NCBI RefSeq assembly: GCF_000002865.3
Contig: NW_001865040.1
Span: 1,645,864 to 1,709,863, forward strand
From: Monosiga brevicollis MX1
Lineage: Eukaryota; Opisthokonta; Choanoflagellata; Craspedida; Salpingoecidae
Direction of reading: 5' to 3'
DNA: 64,000 nt
Positions within the stretch are counted from its first letter, which is position 1. Each line of letters begins with the position of its first letter. The position numbers were made by a program, and so were the translations under genes. The notes under the pieces are model-generated. The model made no database searches. It saw only the letters and a program-made list of their open reading frames with translations, and had not been told where the DNA came from. Below are positions 10,704-23,082 of the stretch, piece after piece.

Positions 10704-13503
10704 CTATACGGCCAGGTCAGTCAGGAAGAAACTGGCCGCAGAGGCGTCACTTGCTTGCGGTTCAGCAGCACGGCTCCCGGAGCCCGTAGGCAGTGCAAGC
10801 TGGGGGGCAGTGGCATTGAGTTGTGAGCGACCCGACCCTTCCCGATGCGAGCGTGCTCGCCCAGAATTGACGCGCTCCCGCTCCCGTCGCTGTTCAGCCG
10901 CTCTAAGAGACACACGGGCACAGCGCATAAGTTTTTCAATCTCGTCATGGCCAGTCTGGAAGTTGCCCGAAGACCCCACAATAACACAGGTGCAGCAAAA
11001 TGCATGATCATATCAGGCGGAATCTGTGGCAAAGCTAACTTTTGCTTGGCGTCCGAGGCGCCGTTGATCTTGGCCAGCAGGTATTTGAGGACCTGTTGAC
11101 GTTGTTCCCACGTCATGGTCTTGATGTCGACCTTGAGAATATGTTCTGGAACCGTTTCCGCCGCCTCAAACTCTTCACGGATTCGTCTACGTCGCGGGTC
11201 ACCAACAAGATTAGCCATGAGCAACGGGAATCGGGCCTTCGGCAGCAGGCCAACCGCTTCGCTAGCGCCGAACGGCAAAAGCTGGCTTCTTGAGCAGGCA
11301 GAGCACCGTACCGGTCAGGGTGGATGGAGGGCAGTGTGGTGCGCTTGTTGGCCTACGTCAAAGAGGAGCAATCGGGCGTCAGTTATCAACGAGGATCCAT
11401 CCCCTGTCTTGTCAAAAAGAAAAAGAAAAAAAGAAAAAAGAATCAAAAAACAACCGAGAGGACGCTCAGCGCCCAAGCTCTGGACATCAAGCGCTGCAGT
11501 TCTGACCCTGAGATAATCGATGCGAGCTTGCTTGATCTCCTCCTTGACAAGCGCTATGGACTCTAAGAAGAACTGTTCCACCTCTGTGCGCTGGTGGAGC
11601 AAATTGCGCGCGAGCGTTTTGATCTGCTTCAGCTCGGCCTGTTTGATATTCAAGGCCTGTTGGGCTGCATCCAGTTTGGTTCTAGCGCAAAGTCACGTCC
11701 GTCAAAAGCGAGACAAGCGAGGGTATGAGACGAGTTGGGCCGCAGCACGGCGTTGAGGTGGCGGGCCAGTTGGCAGGCAACTCACTGGTGCTCAAGGGCC
11801 CCAACTGACTCGGATGCTTTATGAGCATCACGAGAGTCGGCAAGCTCTTGCATGGTGTTGGTCAGCGTGTTCTCCAATTCCGTAATCTTTGTTTGTTGCT
11901 CGTCGTGGGCTCGTGTGAGGCGGTGGAGCTTGGCCTGCGCCTCGCTCGCTTGTCCTTGGTACTCCTCGGCTGCCGAGGTCTGTGCTTGTAGATCTTCCTT
12001 GAGTTGGCGATTTACCTACATAAGTGCGTGTGGGAACGCGTCAAAAGCACCACGCTTTGGGTCAGCCAAGCTAGCAGGACCACCCGGGGAAAGACACGGC
12101 GAGGCTATGACCGAGAACCATGGCCAAGGACCATGGCCAAGGACCATGACCAAGGACCATGACCAAGGACCATGACCAAGGACCATGACCAAGGACCATG
12201 ACCAAGGACCATGACCAAGGACTAAGGATCATGACGGAAGCCATGCCACGTTCCGGCATGGGCTGCTACGCCTACCTGCTTGAGTTGTTTGGCCTCTTGC
12301 ATGTGAAGTTTGACAGCCTTTTCCAGCTGCAGGTTATCCTCATACATCGACTTGGTTGACACATCGAGGCTCCTGTTTCGGCGGGGCGCGTACCATCGAT
12401 ATGGCCAAATCAGAGCGGCACCAAGCAGGGTATGGGGGCAGTGCACGGCAAGCAGGACAAACCGGACAGCGGCATCATGAGCACGGTGGGTCAACTCCCG
12501 GAGCTGTTCCTCGTGCAGTTGTTGTTGGCGAGCCTGAGCAAGACACAGTAGGGGATGAGCTGTGGGGCGTTCGAAACGTGTGTTCGAGACGTGCGCCTGG
12601 CATGCACTCGCGAGCAACAGAATACCTTCTCTTCCAGGTACTTGGTCTGCATTTGTTGCATGCGAAGAGCGTAGTCAGCGGCCAGCTTGTCATGTTGCTG
12701 CCGAAGCTCCCGAACCTCGCGCTCCATGGCATTTCGTTGTTGTCGGAAAACCTTGACGGCTTGAAGTTCGCTATTGAGTGTCGAAATTTGTAGCTGTTTG
12801 TCATGGACATCTTGTTCCATGGCGCTTAACTTGGCGTCATATTCGTCTCGGATGCGGTCCACCTGCTTCTGCGCGTCTAGTTGAACCTAGCACAATCGAA
12901 GGTCGAGAATCATAGAGGCGCAAAGGGTTGTCAAGGATGAGGCATATGCATCAAGGTGAAGCGTGCCGGAAAACAAAACTCTCACATCTTTGAGGGCGTT
13001 TTTGGCAGCGCGTAGCTCATCCTTGAGCTGAGCCGTCTCTCGTTGCAGAAAGGCAACGACTTCGATGGTGTCACGCTCGGTCTATTGTAGCAGGGCCAAC
13101 GGTCGGCCAGGCAAATGAGCGAGTCATTTGGCAGCCAGTGACAGGATGTTAGCAGAGCCAACTGACCTCCTGCATGCGCTCCTCTAGAGAGGCGTTTGCT
13201 TTGACAAGAAGCGAGGCATTGGACATGTGCGAACGGCGTTGCTGCTCGCTGATCATGTAGCGAGCGGCCCAGAGCTGCTCCTCCTTGCTCGGCGGGTTGA
13301 CGGCTGGCGTCGCCTCACTACGGGAAGAGTTGGGTCATAGAGTTGGAAAAGGTGAGAAGTGCAAAAGGGCAAGTCGAGGGGGAGAAGAGTACAGTCCAAC
13401 GGTGTGTGTGTGTGTGGTGGGTGCTGGCAGACCTGGAAGCCTTGGCATCCTTGCTCTTGCCGCCATCAGCCCCTTTCTTCGAGGCCTTCTTCTTTTTGGC
13501 CAT
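10704..13503 (-). CDS. BBOF1: Basal body orientation factor 1 (BBOF1/CCDC176-like) coiled-coil protein
   Basis: Coiled-coil protein of the ciliary base and axoneme. In vertebrates BBOF1 is needed for basal-body alignment in motile ciliated cells. The start at 13503 gives a Lys-rich head (MAKKKKASKKGADGGKSKD), as in animal BBOF1. Exons then give long heptad-rich segments: TERDTIEVVAFLQRETAQLK (vertebrate version KDTIDVISFLKKQ), RDEYDAKLSAMEQDVHDKQL, and STKSMYEDNLQLEKAVKLHM. The diagnostic block KTLARNLLHQRTEVEQFFLE matches vertebrate KKLAKNILDERTEVERFFLD. Near the C-terminus, MTWEQRQQVLKYLLAKING matches LTWEQKEKVLRLLFAKMNG. The stop is either 10704 or 10721 depending on the last splice. A 13-bp minisatellite sits in one intron. 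Family call is strong. Confidence 0.88.
12118..12221 (+). repeat. 13-bp minisatellite in a BBOF1 intron
   Basis: Eight head-to-tail copies of CCATGACCAAGGA; the first two copies carry CCATGGCC. They lie in the intron between the exon coding for KAVKLHMQEAKQLKQ (donor at about 12277) and the next downstream exon (from about 12015). Low divergence points to recent expansion. Confidence 0.9.
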
Positions 13504-14759
13504 GATGGCTGGCAATCAAGAAGATGGATCTGAGGCGCGCTTGGAGAAGGTGAAGAGCAGGAACAAGCCGATCTCTTCGTAGGGACTGCTCTTCCACCTT
13601 GAGCAGCACACCAGAGCAAGGCCAGGTAAACAAACACCAGGCAGATATCCCTCGAGAAAAACAAAAAAGAAGAAGAAGGTAATCCTCAGTCCTGATACAC
13701 AAGTACAGAAGAGCCGGCAGGAGGGGGGGATGCGAATTTGATAATGGCGGGGAAGCGCCGCAAAGCGTCAGCCGAACAACGAAAACGAACTGTCCGCAGC
13801 TTTGGGTCGTCACCAAGGACTGGGGTCACAAATTATCTTGGTACACCGACACCACCCCGTTTGTCAGACAAAATGACGCCGGTGACTTTTTGGGAGATTT
13901 GATCAACTTGGTGGTTGGTGGAGAAAAATGGCGGCGCACAGGGCGTCTGGCCGTCGCGATGGGGCTATTGCACATCGGGGTGAATGCCCATTGGGGGAGG
14001 GCATCTCATGACTGCCTACAAGCGCAAACCACTCCCTTGGCGTCGCGTACCAGAACCATTCTCGTTTGCAATGGCTCGAGCCACCTCTCTCCTAACCGTC
14101 AACCACGAAAAAAAGGAAGGGGGAAATTTTCTTTTGGTTTTGTTCCTTTACGTCTCTTTCTCTTTTGGTTTTGTGGTGCTGTAAATCATCATCAACATTT
14201 TGCCTTCTCGCTCCGCTGGCACGGTGGCAGCATGGCGGTCAGTGGCAGCTGAGCTGCGTGTATTTGGTCGAAGGGACGGGGGTAGCGTTGGTCGTGGGTT
14301 GGCGTGTGTGATATTGTTCAGGTTGATGGATTAAAGTTGGACCTGATGGTCCACAAGGGGCAGTGGATGAGGGTATTGTTTTGGAGTGGAAGGTCGTTCT
14401 CTGTCGCTCTTTGTGGCACTGCAGCCGAGCTGGCTGTTTTGATGCTGGTTGCGGGAATCAGAGGCTGGCTCTCCTCTTGATGGATGGGGCGACAAATGCC
14501 AGCACGCCCTTTCATGGTCTCACGATCTTTGCTGTTGCTGAATGGACTTTGCAGGCACCCAGCGATGCTGCCAATGGCGGCGACAAGTGGCAAAAGGTTG
14601 GCTGTTGGCTATGGCCGTCGCTCCTCGCTCCATCGAAGCAATAGGGACCCTGCTGCATCTCACCGTCTGCTCATGTGATCACGGCCTTTTGAGTTGAGAT
14701 TCATGCACTCGCCCCATCTCACGTTCGCCTGCCCTTCCATTGCATTTTCTTTTTACCAG
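13504..14759. other. Divergent BBOF1 / alpha-spectrin upstream region, possibly with spectrin 5' exon(s)
   Basis: BBOF1 runs left and spectrin runs right. The first secure spectrin exon opens at an acceptor (TTTTACCAG|AACACC, 14759/14760), so at least one upstream exon must carry the start codon. Two candidates are an ATGGCG followed by GTCAGT at about 14232 and an ATGGATGGGGCG at about 14480. I cannot choose between them. Confidence 0.4.
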
Positions 14760-17700
14760 AACACCTCGCTGCTGAGCACTGTGGATGCCATCGCGGAGCG
14801 TCGGTCCCGCGTGCTCGAGCGCTGGAATGATCTCAAAGTGGTGGCCGCTCAGCAGCGTGCCAAACTTGAGTACGAGAAGCGCTTGCAGCAATTTACTCGC
14901 GATGCTGACGAGCTTGAGCTTTGGATTGAAGAAAAGCTCAATGCCACACAAGACAACGTCTTTGATGACCACGCCAACATCGAGGTTCGTGCCTGCCTGC
15001 CTGCCCGTCCACCCCGCCTCAGCGACGGAGCCTGGTTGGAACCGGGCCTTGGCCTCACCGCTGTTTGCTTGCAGTCACGCATCAAGAAGCATGAGGCTTT
15101 TTGTGCCGAGGTCAAGGCTAACGAGAACTCCTTGGCTGTTCTCAAATCACAAGGCGACGAGTTTGTGCGCAAGCCGGATCATCACGGCAAGCAGACTGTT
15201 GAAGCACGCGTTAGTCTTCAAATCAGGATACCAATGACCATGCTGCGCGCGCTTCGCTTGTGACCCATTTCTTTGACCCTTTGCTGCTTCACTGCTTTGT
15301 ATTCCTCTCGATGACGTCTTGATAGCTGGACTCGCTGCAAGAGCTCTGGCAACTGCTTTTGGACAAGGCCGACTTGAAGAAGCGCAGCCTTCAGGAACTT
15401 GCGCAATGGTTGCAGTTTCAAGCTGAGGCGGATGATCTCATGGCTTGGATTGATAGCAAGGTTGGTTCAAGGCGATCTGACTCCCTGGCCGGCGTCCTTC
15501 TTGACTTGTTGTTCTCGCTTCCCGAACGTGCGCACGGCAGATTCTTGACTGCTTGTGGTCCAATCTCGAGCGTGTCCCTGCCTCACTCTTGATGTTGCTA
15601 CATTGCTACAGAAATCAGCGGCAGAGGACACCAACTATGGCCGTGATCTAGATCAGTGTGATGCCTTGATGAAGCGCAGCGAAGCCTTCACCAATGATTT
15701 GGCAGCTAGTGACAATCGCCTGGATTCATTCTCGGAAAATGGCTTTGCGCTTCTCGAACAAGGCCATCGCTGCGCCGACGAAATCAAGCAGCGCATTGAG
15801 GTTGGCGTTTGCTCAATTTTGACTCTCTGGTTCCTCCCGGCAACCCAGCCACAGACATCATCACAAGAAACACACCCACTGTCCTTGACACAAGCTTCCA
15901 AAGCACAGACGGCGTTTGTGTGTTGTGATGATCTACCCTTTCACTTTTAAATGCCTATTTTGCACAAGCGCCTGCTCACCATCGCACCCCCTCGATTTGT
16001 ATTCGTGTCCGACGCTTGATTGCCCATCACAGGATGTCAGCCAGGCCTGGACAACGCTCAAGGAAAATGCTGCCACCCGACATCAAAAGCTGGCCGATGC
16101 GCGGCAAATTCACTCCTTCAATCGTGATGCGCAAGAATTACTTCTGCGCATCACAGATAAGGAGCGTGATGGCCTTTTGAGTTCAGACATCAGTAATACC
16201 GACCTTTCGGGCGTGGAGGCACTGCAACGAAAGCATGAGGTGTTTATGCGTGATCTGGCTGCCCTGCACGAGTCGGTCGAGGCATTTGTGGCTGATGGCC
16301 AACGTCTTGCGAGCTCATTCGCAAGTCAAGGCGCAGACGTGCGCGCTCGCATCGAGGAGGTTCAAACGCGCTGGGATGCGCTGGACCGAAAAGCCCAGGA
16401 CCGCGGAAAAGCATTGCGCGATGCGTGGGACCTTCAGCGCTTCCACAGCGAGCTGCGTCTGGCTTCCTCTCGCCTCTCCGATCTTGAGAACATTATTCGA
16501 GCCGATGAGGTTGCTCACGATGTTCAGGGCGCAGAGACGCTTTTGCAGCGCCATCAAGAGAGCCAGCATGAGTTGCGCGCTCGCGAAGAAACGTTGAAGA
16601 ACGTGGTTGATTTAGGCAATTCGCTCGTGCTCAACGGCCACCCAGATGCCTCTCGCGTCAAGGAGGGTCTACAGCAACTTGAAGCCAACCGCGAAAGTGT
16701 TGCCCAGCTCTGGCAGGCCCGCTTTGAGGAGTTTTCCGAGTCTCTCAGCCTGCAGGTGTACCTGCGTGACGTTGAGCAAGTCAATGCCTGGATCGAGTCG
16801 CGCCAGCGCATGCTTCAGACAGACGATACTGGCGATTCGCTCGACGCCGTCGACCAACTTCTCAAGAAGCAAGACGACTTTGAGCGCAGTCTCAAGGCAC
16901 AAGCTGACAAGATGCAAGCCCTTGTCACGCGTGCAGAACAGCTTATCAAGGAGGGTCATCGCCACGCTCCAGAAATCGACGCGAAGCGGCAAGAAACCGC
17001 CCAGCGCCGCCAAGCCCTGGAAACCGCTGCGCAGGAGCGTCGCGCCGTTCTCTTGGCCTCACACAAACTTCAGGAGTTTAACCGCGAAGCCAACGAAATG
17101 ATGGCCTGGATCTCCGAAAAAGGCAAAACGGCCGCCGACCCTTCGTACCAGGACTTGACCAACCTCCGTGGCAAGCTTAAGAATCACGAGACCTTTGAGG
17201 CCGACGTCATCGCCAATGCCAACCGCCTTACGGCCGTGTGCGACCACGGTCAGCGGCTCGTTGCAGAAGGACATTTCGCCAAGGATGAAATTGCCGCTCA
17301 GACCTCTGCACTCCAGGATGCTTGGGAGAGCCTGCTGCTTCAGAGCAACACCAAGAGCGATCGCTTGAAGCAGGCCCAGGCCTACCAGGAATTTGCTCGA
17401 CGTGTGGCCGATTTTCTGGCGTGGTGCGCGGACAGCCTCGCTGGTGCCAAGTCTGAAGACGTGGGGAAAGACCTTACAGCGGTTCAAAAGCTCATCAAGC
17501 GCCACCAACTGCTGGAAACCGATGTGGCTGGACAGCATAAACGCCTCGAGGAGCTGTTGTCCAAGGCCGACGCCATGTTGGCCGTGCCCGAGCACTTGCA
17601 TGCTGCTGAAATCTCTCAAGCACGCACACAGATTCGCGAGCAGTACGACGGGCTGGCCCTGCCGGTGGAGCAGCGCCGCACCGCCCTTGACGCCTCCTTG

Positions 17701-20700
17701 GCCCTCCACCGCCTGCTTCGTGATTGTGCCGACGAACTGTCGTGGATTCGAGAAAAGGAGCCCTCGGTCACTACGACCATGGTGGGAAACAGCCTAACCG
17801 CCGTGCAGAACTTGCAGAAGAAGCACACTGCCGTGCGCGCAGAAATCGCAGGCCGTGAAAAGGCTCTGACTGCCGTTTTGCAGCAAGCCGACGACTTGGC
17901 CTCCCGACAACCCGGGGATGCAGCGGCCATTCGCAGCCGTCGTACCGAATTGGTTTCAGCCTGGCAGGCCCTCAACGAACAGGCACAAGCCCGCAGTGAT
18001 GCTTTGGCCAACGCCGTTCTTGTCCAGCAGTATCTGGTGGACGCCAACGAAGCCGAGGCGTGGATTGCTGAAAAGCGGTCCGCGGCAGCCTCAGAAAACT
18101 ATGGCAAAGATGAGGATACAGCCTCCACCTTGCTCAAAAAGCACGAGGGTTTGACGGCGGAAATTCGCACCTACCAAAAGACCATCGACGCCTTGCGCGA
18201 CGATTGCCAGGCCTGTCAAACGGCGGCGGCGCAAGCAGCGGCCGGCACCGCGAATGCAGACGTGCAAGTGCGTGCGTTATTCGATTTTTCCGCTCCCGAT
18301 GATCGCAAGCTTTCCATGACCAAGGGCGAACACTTTTACCTGGTCGGTAAGCACAACAGTGAATGGCTGGAGGTGCGGAATCGCTCGGGCCAGTCGGGGT
18401 TTGTTCCCGCCTCTTATGTCACCGAAGTGGAGGCCGGGGCGCGCAGCGACGGTGCCCCTGGCCTTGATGATGTGGTGACCAAGCAAACGGCCGTTGAGCA
18501 ACAGTACCAGGATCTTCTGCAGGCTGCCGAGCATCGCCACCACCGTCTGGAAGAGAGCCAGCAGTGGCTTCAATTTGTACGCGAGGCCATGGATGTGGAG
18601 TCTTGGATGAACTCTAAGGTGGCAATCGTATCCCAGACCGACGTGGGCACAGATTTGGACCATAACGAGGTTTTGCAGAAGAAATTTGATGACTTTCACA
18701 AGGATCTCGTGGCCAATGAGTCACGCGTGCTGACCGCAAACAGCCTGGCTGAGAAGTTGATTGCCGCCCAGCATTCAGACACACCGGCGATTACCGAGAA
18801 GCGGGACGGCCTCAACGAGCGCTGGGAGCAGTTGCTGCAGGCGAGTGAGTTGCGCGGCGAGGCCTTGCGCAGTGCTCATGCCGTGCACAAATTTCAGCGT
18901 GACGCGGACGAGCTGTTGACGCGCTTTGCTGAGCGTGAGCTCATCCTCTCCAGCGAGGCCACCGGCAAGGATGTTGGCAGCGTCGAGGCGGCCCAGCGCA
19001 AGCATGAGGCGGCCGTGCGCGACCTCATGGCTCTCGAAGGTCGTGTGCAGGAATTGGACCGTGATGCCTCTGCCCTTCGCACAGCTCAGCCCGCCGTCGA
19101 TGCCGACGTCAGTGCCAAGCAGACCCAAATTTTGGCTGGTTGGGAGAACCTTCTGGAGCAAAGCGCGGCGCGTACGGATCGCCTGCAACGGGCTCTCGAG
19201 TATCAAAAGTTTTTGGCCGAGTATCGTGACGCCCAGTCCTGGTTGTCGGGTGTGCAGCCCCTTGCCGCCAGCAAGGAGCTGGCAAAAGATGTCAACGGTG
19301 CGGCTACGCTACTTAAACGGCACGAGGACCTGCAGGCTGAGATTGATGCGCGCCAAACCTCTTTGGTGCGCCTGCGCGAGCAAGGACTAGAACTTGCGTC
19401 TCGCGACCCCACGGTCGAGGGCGAGCTGCGCACTAAGCTTACAGACCTGGACGAGCGCCTAGCAGCGTTGCAGCGAGGCATGCAGACACGAGAACGTCTG
19501 CTGCAACAATGCCAGGCATTGCAGGCCTTTGTACGCTTGGCCGATCAAGTCGATGCATGGATGGCCGCACGGGAGGGACCTCTCGCCGATGAGGACATTG
19601 GCACGTCCTTGGATGGCGTGGAAGCAATGGTGCAAAAGCACCACGACTTTGAGCAGAGCCTGGCTGCGCAGGAGGAGAAAGTCAAGCAGGTTGAGCAAGA
19701 TGCGCAGCGTCTGATCGATGACCAGCATTACGATGCACCTCTCGTAGCTGACAAGCGCCGCCATATCCAGGAGCGTTGGCGAGCCTTATGCACCTTGTCT
19801 GAGGACCGCAAACGCAAATTGGACGACGCTCGTCAAATTCAAGAGTATCTCAAAGACGCCAACGAAATGGATGCCTGGATTGCCGAGAAGGCAGTGCTGG
19901 CCAATGACCCCTCTTACAAGGATCCCAGCAACTTGGAGAGCAAGCTTCAAAAACACCAAAAATTCGAGGCAGAGATTGCGGCCAGCGAGCCACGCGTGCT
20001 CAAGGTGATTGAGGACGGCCGTGACATTGTACGCAACAAGCCTCATGCTGCTGAAGCTGTGGGCCCACGCATTCAAGCCATGGAGGACCAATGGCGCGAG
20101 CTCAAGGCCCGCTCCGCAGAAAAAGGCCAGGGTCTGCTTCAGGCAGGCTCTCAGCAGCAATACAACCACAGCGTTGAGGATGTTGAGCTCTGGTTGAGCG
20201 AGGTAGAGGTGCAGCTATCTAGTTCCGACAACGGTCGCGACGTGCCCTCGGTCCAGAACTTGATCAAAAAACACGAACTGCTACACGCTGACATTGAGGC
20301 GCAGAACAAGCGCGTAAAGGACTTGCACACGCAGCTCGGTATGTTCCGCCAGCAGCAGCACTTTGCTGCGGACCAGATGGCGGATATGTATGATCGCGTG
20401 CAACAGCGCTACAACGATGTGGCTGCTCGCTCTCGCACCCGTGGGGAGGACCTGGCCGTGGCCCTTCAGTACCATGAGCTGCTTCGCACGATCGAAGACG
20501 AACTGGCATGGATGAAGGAGAAGGAGCGCCAGACCAAGTCCACGGATTTTGGGAAGGACTTGACGGGCGTGCAGAATTTGCAGAAGAAACACAGCGCCTT
20601 TGAGACAGAGCTCGAGGGCCATGCGGATCGCATCAAGGACGTGAGTCGCAGCGCGGGAGCCTTTGTTCAAACGCATCGCACGCGGCCCGTGGCGGAACTC

Positions 20701-22563
20701 GAAGCGAAAATTCGTGAGTTGGACGATCAGTGGGAGGCACTGCAGCGGTCGAGCAGTGAGCGCCGCCAGCGCCTAGCTGAAGCTCTTGACTTTCAGCGCT
20801 ATCGCACTGCCGTGGACGAGGAGCTCTCCTGGGTCAATGAGAAGCTCTCTTTGATGGCCTCAGAAGAGTTGGCCAATACTGTCTCTGGCGCAGAAGCCCT
20901 CATGAAGAAGCATCATGCCTTCCAATCAGACCTGGAGGAGCACCATGGCACCGTACGCAGTCTTGTGGAGCAGGGCCGAGCCCTTTCCTTGCGCGACTCC
21001 AATGATTCCGCGAACATTGCTGGCGTTTCTGATTCGCTGAATGCCCAGTTTACGGCCTTGCAACAGGCTGCGACGCAGCGAAGCGAAGGCCTGCTCCATC
21101 ATCTCCACTATCTGGAGTTTTGCCGCGAGGCCGACGGTATCGAGGCTTGGATTGAGGACAAGCGCCCCCAGGCGGCCTCCACCAACTACGGCTCGGACCT
21201 TGCCTCAATCGAGTCCCTGATCACCAAGCACGAGACCTTTGACGCGTCGGTGGAACAGTTCAAGCCTCGTATTGAGCGGGTTCAAGAGTTGCTACAAAGC
21301 CTCGTTGGTGAACGCAACCGCAACGCTTCGAAAGCTACAGCACGCGAAGAGGTGGTAATGCGGCAATGGCGGTCCCTGCTGGAGGCTGCTGAGCAGCGGC
21401 GCACGGCATTGCTGCAGGCACAACAATTTCACCAAGAGATCGACCAACTGTTTCTCGACTTTGCCCACCAGGCTTCCAAGTTTAACAGTTGGTTTGAAAA
21501 CGCAGAGGAGGATCTCACCGATCCCGTTCGTGTCAATTCACTCGAGGAAATCCTTGGTCTTCGTGAGGCGCACACCAAATTCATGACCTCTCTCTCTTCG
21601 GCAGAGGACACGTTTCGTCAGTTGCAAGCCCTCGACCAGCGCATAAAAAATCGCACAACGGCGGCCAACCCCTACACTTGGTTCACCATTGAGTCACTGC
21701 AGGAGTCGTGGCAGGCCCTGCGCGAGGTCATCGAGGACCGCGAGCAGGACCTAAAGGACGAGCTGAAACGCCAGCAAGACAACGATGAACTTCGCAAGGC
21801 CTTTGCCCAACGGGCCAATGATTTTGCGGCCTGGTTGCTGGCCACGCGCAAGTCTCTGGTTGAGGGCACCGGTACGCTCGAGGAGCAGCTGGAGCGCACC
21901 AAGCTTAAGCACCAGGAGGTCTTGGCGCGCAAATCCATGCTCAAGAAGATTGAGGAGCTGGGGGCGCAGATGGAGGAGAGCCTTATCTTGGACAACCGTT
22001 ACACGGAACACTCCACGGTGGGTTTGGCCCAACAACTGGACCAGCTGGAGCAATTGGGCATGCGCATGCAGCATAACCTGGAGCAACAAATCCAGGCCCG
22101 TAACACCACGGGTGTCTCAGAGGAGCAACTGCAAGAGTTCAACGAGACCTTTCGTTACTTCGACAAGGACAGTTCGGGACAGCTGGATCACCAGGAGTTG
22201 CGTTCCTGCTTGCGTACGCTGGGCTACAACCTGCCCGTCGTCGAGCAAGGCGAGGTCGATCCCGAGTTTGAAAACATCCTCAACCAGTTGGATCCCAACC
22301 GCGATGGTTACGTGTCCCACGCCGAGTTTGTATCCTTCATGATTGCCCGCGAAACAGAGAATGTTGAATCGGCCAGCGAAGTGATTAGTGCCTTCCGCGC
22401 CGCTGCTGGTGACAAGCCCTACGTGACGCTCGATGACTTACGCAAGGTGCTGACAGAGGATCAAGTTGAATTTTGCGCTCGCCATATGCAACCGTATCCC
22501 GGCGCCAACGGACCAGACGCATTTGACTACTCCTCTTTCACCACGCGTATCTTCGCCAGTTAG
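14760..22563 (+). CDS. SPTA: Alpha-spectrin (non-erythroid type), start exon not fixed
   Basis: Membrane-skeleton protein that pairs with beta-spectrin to cross-link actin under the plasma membrane. Four short exons (about 14760-14984, 15075-15210, 15326-15460, 15612-15800) are followed by one uninterrupted exon from about 16034 to the stop at 22563. About 2,400 residues are covered, close to animal alpha-spectrin. The first repeat starts NTSLLSTVDAIAERRSRVLE, as in alpha-spectrin repeat 1. Many triple-helical repeats follow, with the usual W and LLKKH patterns. An SH3 domain lies at about 18262-18430 (VRALFDFSAPDDRKLSMTKG, GFVPASYV), at the position seen in animals. The end carries NSWFENAEEDLTDPVR, NPYTWFTIESL, RYTEHSTVGLAQQ and two calcium-type EF loops (DKDSSGQLDHQE, DPNRDGYVSHAE), then a third EF-like region. 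The calpain/calmodulin insert of vertebrate alpha-II is absent. Confidence 0.95.
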
Positions 22564-23082
22564 AAAGGAGTTCAAGCACATGGGACCGTTTGCAACCGTT
22601 TCCCTTCCTCCCCTGATGTGCCTTGGGCAACTGTGTCTTGACGCTTTCTTGCCTTTCATCGATTTGTGCCAACCGTTGACGCCCGCCTGCTGACTTGTCT
22701 TTTTGTTGCTCAGTTTGTGATTTTTTTCTTTCTTTTGTATGTGTGCGCTGGTCGTGTGCTTCAAACCCGGTTACTTTGTGTACTTGCGCCACCGTTGACA
22801 CCCCTGCCCAATTTATGTATGGGTATGCATCTTGGAGCATGGTCACAGTCGCTGCTGAATTTAACTTGTGGCCCTTTTTGTGAGCCGACTTGCAACGTTT
22901 CAATTCGTGTTGACGTTTCGGAAAAAGTAGAATGATAATTGAAAAAAATCGAAACTCACTCCCCTTGAGTAAATTAATCGAAAGACGCACACCAGAAAAA
23001 GTGACAGGTGTGATGCAGAAGACATCTTGGACTCGGGAGACAGGTCATCGCGACAGCCGCGAGGTGATTGAGCCAGCTTTCC
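22564..23082. other. Convergent intergenic region between spectrin and THADA
   Basis: Both neighbours end here. The region is T-rich at about 22698-22740 and A/T-rich at about 22920-22980, in keeping with two 3' UTRs. No coding or RNA feature is supported. Confidence 0.4.

Noticed and set aside
17059-21995. Minus-strand and alternative-frame ORFs of 100-216 codons inside the spectrin exon
   Set aside because: They are shadows of a long GC-rich coding exon whose plus-strand frame is clearly spectrin.
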